Below are positions 5,226 to 5,928 of a stretch of 5,928 bases of DNA, in pieces; within the stretch, counting starts at the first letter, position 1, and each line of letters begins with the position of its first letter. This DNA comes from JBLHRE01 sp047625765 (lineage in GTDB: Bacteria; Bacteroidota; Bacteroidia; Flavobacteriales; JBLHRE01). Position numbers and translations under genes: made by a program. The notes below the pieces were generated by a model. It had not been told where the DNA came from, did not search any database, and was given only the letters and a program-made list of their open reading frames with translations. The stretch lies in the NCBI GenBank assembly GCA_047625765.1, contig JBLHRE010000114.1:1-5928 (forward strand), in the 5' to 3' direction.

Positions 5226-5928
5226 TTAATCGCTAATGCTCACCGTAAAAACATCAGAACCATTCCCTTGTATAGCAGCCTGAGCCGCTTGATTGCCCAT
5301 CATCATCATACCCACTTCATTAAAGTCGTAGGTTGTTGGATTTTGATACCAGTTGTTAATGTCCATGGTTAAGGTAATATCTATAGCATCGCCATTTACA
5401 AAGAAATCACTGTTTGGTAAAGTAACATTCACATGATAAGGCATTCCCATAGATGCACCAGTGTGAGTATTATAATTCATTACCATATTGTTAGAATCTC
5501 TAAACTTCCCCTCCAATTTCATATAATGGTACCCCGCATTGTCTTGACCACCCATTGGTTCTGGCCACTCCATATTACTTTCTGGTGCATTAACAAATCG
5601 GCCATCAATATTTTTAGCCGAATCCATTCCGAATACAAAGGAAATATGGCTAAAGTCACCCTCCGATAATTCTGTATCGCTATCAAAAATTAATGTTTGT
5701 GCATCAAAAGCATCCACATAGTGTTCTGCATCAATAAATACAGACGATCCGTTACTCTTATGCAATACAACATCAGAAATGAAATATTTTAAGGTCATAA
5801 CAGAATAAGGATTTCCTGCCATATTGGTGTAAACGATACTGTCCTGTATCAGATCCTGCATGCCAACCTTGTGGTCGAAAGTAATGTTGACTTTTGCCGC
5901 TGCTGTTTCATCTTCTTTACAAGAATAA
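5226..5928 (-). CDS. MbnP-like metal-binding lipoprotein (5' end outside window)
   Basis: The gene is open to the right edge of the window. Reading back past the internal ATG at 5861 gives YSCKEDETAAAKVNITFDHKVG in frame, so the mature lipoprotein probably starts at the Cys encoded at 5919-5921 and the signal peptide is off the edge. The visible 233 residues look like the MbnP family of periplasmic proteins: an opening strand VNITFDH, LKYFISDVVLHK, a FGMDSAKNIDG segment, MEWP (Trp at visible residue 121), GYHYMKLEG (132-140), an NTHTG segment (153-157) and a last Trp at 193. It is rich in Met, including four in a row at 207-210, and in His (19, 56, 69, 94, 134, 155, 165), plausible copper ligands. 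It lacks the four cysteines of the related metallo-mystery-pair type. First gene of a two-gene operon with the di-heme protein. Family call from remembered patterns. Confidence 0.8.
   Translation of the reverse strand, partial: YSCKEDETAAAKVNITFDHKVGMQDLIQDSIVYTNMAGNPYSVMTLKYFISDVVLHKSNGSSVFIDAEHYVDAFDAQTLIFDSDTELSEGDFSHISFVFGMDSAKNIDGRFVNAPESNMEWPEPMGGQDNAGYHYMKLEGKFRDSNNMVMNYNTHTGASMGMPYHVNVTLPNSDFFVNGDAIDITLTMDINNWYQNPTTYDFNEVGMMMMGNQAAQAAIQGNGSDVFTVSISD

Noticed and set aside
1..5928. CRISPR array, tRNA, rRNA, insertion sequence or transposase
   Set aside because: No regularly spaced direct repeats, no tRNA-like fold or rRNA-like stretch, and no transposase or integrase reading frame were seen on either strand.

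Overview
This AT-rich window comes from a member of the Bacteroidota, most likely a flavobacterium-like lineage. The evidence is a set of short lipoprotein signal peptides of the phylum's style, start codons with A/T-rich leaders and no clear Shine-Dalgarno sequence, two promoters that fit the phylum's TTG/TTTG plus TAnnTTTG pattern, and protein families common there: head-GIN/DUF2807, an MbnP-like lipoprotein next to a di-heme peroxidase, and monomeric isocitrate dehydrogenase.

Region 1 (1-883) looks accessory. A small lipoprotein gene (101-691, DUF3997-like, function unknown) lies between two related short sequences that resemble recombination sites. The right end of one site is just before the start codon. 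A complete imperfect palindrome of about 53 bp follows the stop codon. The arrangement resembles an integron-type gene cassette, but no integrase is in view. The stretch from 745 to 883 holds a possible 48-residue reading frame, some complementarity to the palindrome, and a probable promoter for the next gene.

Region 2 (884-1636) encodes a DUF2807 lipoprotein made of regular AGSGD repeats. A strong hairpin terminator (1680-1722), usable in both directions, separates it from the convergent isocitrate dehydrogenase gene.

Region 3 (1743-4085, minus strand) is icd, a full-length monomeric NADP-dependent isocitrate dehydrogenase with all the active-site residues I can place. It has its own well-matched promoter and a leader of about 64 nt that contains a 9-bp hairpin.

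Region 4 (4120-5928, minus strand) is a two-gene operon. An MbnP-like lipoprotein, cut by the window edge, is followed after 18 nt by a di-heme cytochrome c peroxidase/MauG-family lipoprotein and then a clean intrinsic terminator. In characterised MbnP/MbnH pairs the di-heme enzyme oxidises a tryptophan of MbnP to kynurenine and so creates a copper site. This operon is the most interesting functional unit here, because its peroxidase may act on its neighbour and not only on hydrogen peroxide.
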